A stretch of DNA of 64,000 nt from Taenia hydatigena (Eukaryota; Platyhelminthes; Cestoda; Cyclophyllidea; Taeniidae), in NCBI GenBank assembly GCA_036345935.2, contig JADWOT020000002.1:2576692-2640691 (forward strand), in the 5' to 3' direction. Position 1 is the stretch's first letter, and every line of letters starts with the position of its first letter. Below the pieces are notes generated by a model. That model did no database searches and was not told where the DNA came from. It worked only from the letters and a program-made list of their open reading frames with translations. The position numbers and the translations under genes were made by a program. Below, in pieces: positions 60,101-64,000 of the stretch.

Positions 60101-60714
60101 TCCCTTCCTTTTTTTCCCTTTTATCCTTCTGTAGTCTATCAATCGTATACTCAAACCTCACATAAGTGCGTTCGACTTCATCACAGCTACAAGCATACTT
60201 AAAAGAATGACAAGGCGATAGTGTTCTCGATTTTTCCAATCGATTGCCATGCTGTCGGATCTTATTGCCTTCAACAAATATTTTATTCAACAAATGAATT
60301 GTACAGTGTTGACCAATTTTATACGTATGCTGATTCTTTCCTCTCTAAAGCCCTAATAAATGGCAATGCCAGAAAATTTCCTTTAAAAGTGGCCCATGTT
60401 TTATGATGCTAAACAGTGGCAACTCCTTTCTGAAATTATTTAAGTAATAGCACAACCACAAAACTGTTGGATTGGTCCCGTCCTATTTTTTAATTTGACA
60501 AGTGTAATTTAAATTGATTAATTGAGCTCATTTTTTAAATTCATAAAGCTGACTCATATTACACATACCACCCATATATTTCGCATGGAACTAAACACTT
60601 TTATGAGACACATAGTGGAAGTCATAGTTATTTAGTGTTCATGGCTATCTGGGAAATTCAAAATTTTGTTGGCGACAGAATGTCGTTCATTTAGTCGGTT
60701 TTAGTTCTCCCAAG

Positions 60715-61540
60715 CAAAGCTGTCATCTAAGAACAATGAAAATCCGGGTTCTCGTCCAGTGTGGGATGAAGGACACGCGCCGACATTTCTGCTTGCTCAT
60801 CTTTCTTAGCCATGCAAACTCTACTACCTACACCCCGAATCATCCACCTCCATCAACCATTTATAAAATCTTACTCCTTTTGCGCAATCGCTGCACAAAT
60901 TTTTGCTCTTGTTTTTTTTTTTAAATTTCATCCTTTCTTTCCGCCTTATTGTACTTGCCACTTCCCTTCTCCCACTCAAACCTTCCAAGCAGTAGAGGCA
61001 GAAGTAGTGGGCTCTCTTGCGCCTCTGCGAACCCCGTCCCTTCCACTCACCCGCATGCACCTACTAAGCACGCTTTTAAGTCACGCCACTATCTTCCACC
61101 GCTTTCGTTCCGCCACCAACATTGCTACTTATAGCCTATTAGTAGAAGCCCTTCCCTGCTTCATTCACTTGAGCAATCATTTATTCATTCATTCTATCTA
61201 CTTATCACCTACTTTCAAACACTGAATTAAATCTATACCCAAACTAAATGATCACCTGTTTGAATGGTTAAATTTTCTATTATGATGTTATTTTACTACA
61301 CGATTTCCGCATTTCATCTCACCACCACACATACGTGACACACACACTTGTTATCATTTGACTATTCCATCTATAAAATCTCATCACTGATGAAGCAATT
61401 TTTTAATACTTACATGCATGCACATACATATTTGTCCCTGTCTCTTCTCCATTGCATCCAACAGCTCTTTTGGTGCATTCTCGACACTGGCACCACTACC
61501 GCCTACTACTGCTAAACTACTTTTTATCATTCAAAAACGC
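60715..61540 (+). repeat. Repeat R1, copy B
   Basis: It begins near AAAGCTGTCATCTAAG (60716), continues with CCATGCAAACTCTACTACC (about 60.81 kb), CAAGCAGTAGAGGCAGAAGT, CATGCACCTACTAAGCACGC (about 61.05 kb), TTGCTACTTATAGCC and TAGTAGAAGCCC. The same order occurs on the minus strand at 35.07-34.6 kb. It may be a non-autonomous retroelement such as a taeniid TRIM. Terminal repeats were not verified. Confidence 0.6.
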
Positions 61541-63300
61541 TGCAGAATGGTGCTCAAAATTTCCTTACCTGCGATCTGAATTTTGCTACCGATCCACCCA
61601 TCGCAGAATTCTTATTGCCTCTTCCACCTGTAATACGCTTTGCTGGCGTTACTTGGATTTATGGTATTTCTTGTGGTCACTTAGTAGGCCACCATATCCG
61701 AGAGCACTCGATCTGACTTCCTTCTCCCACTTTGTCAATTATACAAAGATCTACGCATTTAATCACAACCTGTTTTTCACATCGTCACACAATGACTGCT
61801 GAGCATCAAGGTAGATGATCGGCTTCTTTGTTCTTCCAACATAGGCGAGGGAAGTTTGCGCCAGAGTGATGAAGGCGACTGATCTGAATGTGCAGCCCGT
61901 GCTAGAATGCTCAGGGTACTGAAGAACAGAACACGGATGTGTGTGAAGCCATGCTAGCACATGCCTTGCAGTAAACTCTATCCCCATTCATAAGGCCACC
62001 CCACTGTGCTCCATCCAACATGCACACATTGCCTCGCCTATAGATCATAATAATGAAGGCACTGCACGGATCATGTGAATTCGAAAGGTATGGTTGCCGT
62101 GAACTCAAGCGCGTCTTCATCGTGCTGTCGCACACGCACACGCATCAATGGTATTATAACAAAAAGACCTTCTAATCCTTTAGATGAATTGCCACAGATT
62201 TTTGCAAGACTGTGATCTCACGCGATTCTTCAAAACAACGCCATCTATGCTCTTTTTTGAGTGGTTTAAGCAAATGAACTCACGATCAACTCATTTTGAC
62301 GAGGTTTGATGGCAATAGCAACAACCCTCCCAACAAACATCACTATGCCTTCACAATTAAGAGAGCACTCATGCTTGGGCACGGTCATGTGAGGCCAAGA
62401 TGTCAAAGCTATGAAATGCTTCGGCAATGGAGAAACACATTTTGCTAAAAGAAAAGGCTATTACCGACAATTCAGCGTTTAAGAGAGCATTCTCAGGTCA
62501 AATCCTAAGTGAATACATGCGTACACACATGTATAACCGTTTTGAATTCGTTAAGGTTGACGAATGATATGATAATATGATACCCTGACTTCAAGAAGGA
62601 ATGAGGCAGCCGAAACTAGGCTCTTCCCCTTTAATCCACAGAACAACAACAAAGACAAATTTGTTGAGGAGAAATACACAGGCCTCAACACCTCATCCTA
62701 AATAGCGACACGATCTACAGCCCCATTCTTCCTTGCCATTATTGACACCTACAGTAAACACATGTGGCAGCCTGGTGATGACGGTGAAATGCCTCTTACA
62801 ACTAGGAGTTGCACGCCGTGGAGGCGGTGGCTGGCTATTTCAGCACACATAAGTACTGCTCTGAGTGAAAACGCTATCGTGCCAAACTAGTACCCGTGCT
62901 GTTTACTCGTGTCTTAGCGGCTGTCTCAAAATGATCCGTGTGGAAAAAATCACCCTCATCGTGCCTATAGTCACCCTCCCGCTTCCAACGCGTTGCGTCT
63001 CACTCGCCACAACCCTCCATACCTCATCCTACTTTGAGTATCGGGTGCATTCGCCTGAAATAACCAAACAACAGTTTGAACCTCGTACACTTCATGCCCA
63101 CGCTTTTAGTAGTTCGAGTTCTCCCATTACCAACTGCGTTGTATAGAACCGTAACTCTCAGTCCCTTTACTTCAAAACCACCTGTTTGTTGCACGAATAG
63201 AATTTGGGATTTGTCTTCACCAACCTAGGGCTTCATAGTCTTCTATGTCTAGTAGAAATAGATTTACAGATGGCTAATAATTGCCTGCAACGACAAATGC
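61541..63300. other. Stretch with weak minus-strand frames
   Basis: Minus-strand 61763-61987 (ATG to TGA, contains YVGRTKKPIIYLDAQQSLC) and 61911-62141 overlap in different frames and are mildly protein-like. No splice chain or domain. The remainder is featureless. Confidence 0.3.
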
Positions 63301-63558
63301 TCACAAGTGGGTTGCTTTTCCGGTCGAAAGAGAGCAGGATTGCATAGTATTTGCCTCATAGTTGGCAAGGTGTGACACAAGAGCTGATGATGATGCGCCA
63401 GGTATCGCTGTCACCACCTCCAGGCATATCACTGCTTCCAGTTTTGTAATTTTTAAGACTGCATTTAAAGGGAATGTGAAGTTAAAGAGCTTTGATGCCC
63501 AGGCAGCCGCATTTTTAGGGAGGATGGCAGTGTAATGCCTTCGGCCCACGCCTTGCAC
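63301..63558 (-). CDS. Candidate exon, unknown function
   Basis: On the minus strand it opens after an acceptor-like TCACGGTAG and runs 86 codons to TGA. It contains HYTAILPKNAAAWASKLFNF and EVVTAIPGASSSALVSHLAN, which looks like folded protein. No partner exon or family identified. Confidence 0.3.
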   Translation of the reverse strand: MQGVGRRHYTAILPKNAAAWASKLFNFTFPLNAVLKITKLEAVICLEVVTAIPGASSSALVSHLANYEANTMQSCSLSTGKATHL

Positions 63559-64000
63559 CTACCGTGACACATTTTAAACACACTTGCTTTCTAACGTTTC
63601 TTCATAGATTTTATGATCACTAATTTGCCAATTGTGTCGAGTGACAATGAGTACCATTACCGATGATGACGTTTGACGCATAAAAGTCGTCTAAAATCGC
63701 TTCAATTAACTGCGTTTGGTGTGCGTGGACAGTGTGCTTCAGTTTAGCACTTGATTCATGAGAATATGCTGAAGAGAGATTTTCAAATTGTCTAATTCTT
63801 TACTACAGGGCTAAATCGATGTGTTTGGACTCTTCGCAACAGTCTCATGGACTGCATCGATACTTAGCGTTGGGGACGATCAGCGTGAGGAAAGTCACCA
63901 AATTAATGAGCCTTCTCAGCCTTTTAAATTGCGGGTGGCGTTGATTGCATTAGGGACTGTGAAGCTATCTGTGTCTCGCCACGTCTCATTGGCTACTCTG
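63559..64000. other. Window end, nothing recognised
   Basis: No frame, repeat or RNA gene could be supported in the last stretch. Confidence 0.4.

Noticed and set aside
1..64000. Bacterial or phage origin, operons, CRISPR
   Set aside because: No long contiguous genes, no Shine-Dalgarno-spaced starts and no regularly spaced repeats. Instead short exons with consensus introns and a taeniid-type gene.

Overview
The window looks like nuclear DNA of a parasitic flatworm, most probably a taeniid tapeworm (Echinococcus/Taenia group). It is moderately AT-rich. The longest open frame is about 200 codons and lies in a repeat, so coding information is spread over short exons with GT...AG introns of about 50 to 220 nt. 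I see no bacterial operons, no ribosome binding sites and no CRISPR array. The taeniid call rests on a three-exon gene on the minus strand at 40.0-40.9 kb. It has the layout of the oncosphere antigen family (EG95/45W/TSOL type): a signal-peptide exon, one fibronectin type III exon and a short hydrophobic C-terminal exon. Its splice phases fit throughout, but codon 3 is a stop, so I annotate it as a pseudogene with one lesion.

Layout. 0-1.1 kb: the end of a plus-strand E2/UBC-like gene, and possibly a convergent minus-strand SAM-like exon. 1.1-8.4 kb: mostly non-coding, with a double hairpin and a short direct duplication. 8.4-8.75 kb: first copy of repeat R2. About 9-21.8 kb: old head-to-tail duplications of a unit of roughly 4.1 kb. 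The middle copy keeps C2H2 zinc-finger exons on the minus strand with good splice sites, and the flanking copies have decayed. 22-35 kb: two more R2 copies, a phase-compatible small two-exon candidate, a minus-strand intron with a TACTAAC branch site, and an inverted copy of a T/C-rich repeat (R1).

35-40 kb: mostly without recognisable genes. 40-42.3 kb: the antigen-family pseudogene, with coding-like plus-strand segments diverging from it. 42.3-54 kb: isolated exon candidates. 54.3-56.05 kb: a minus-strand gene candidate for a helical protein, with a clean 51-nt in-frame intron. 56.5-58.97 kb: two terminal-exon candidates. 59-61.6 kb: a strongly T/C-rich tract holding two direct R1 copies. 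62-64 kb: one weak exon candidate and otherwise nothing recognised.

Reliable calls are the antigen-family locus, the zinc-finger duplication and the R1/R2 repeats. Most other coding entries are single exons supported only by splice signals and protein-like translation, and they carry low confidence. No pathway links these genes. The common theme is old local duplication, repeat insertion and decay.
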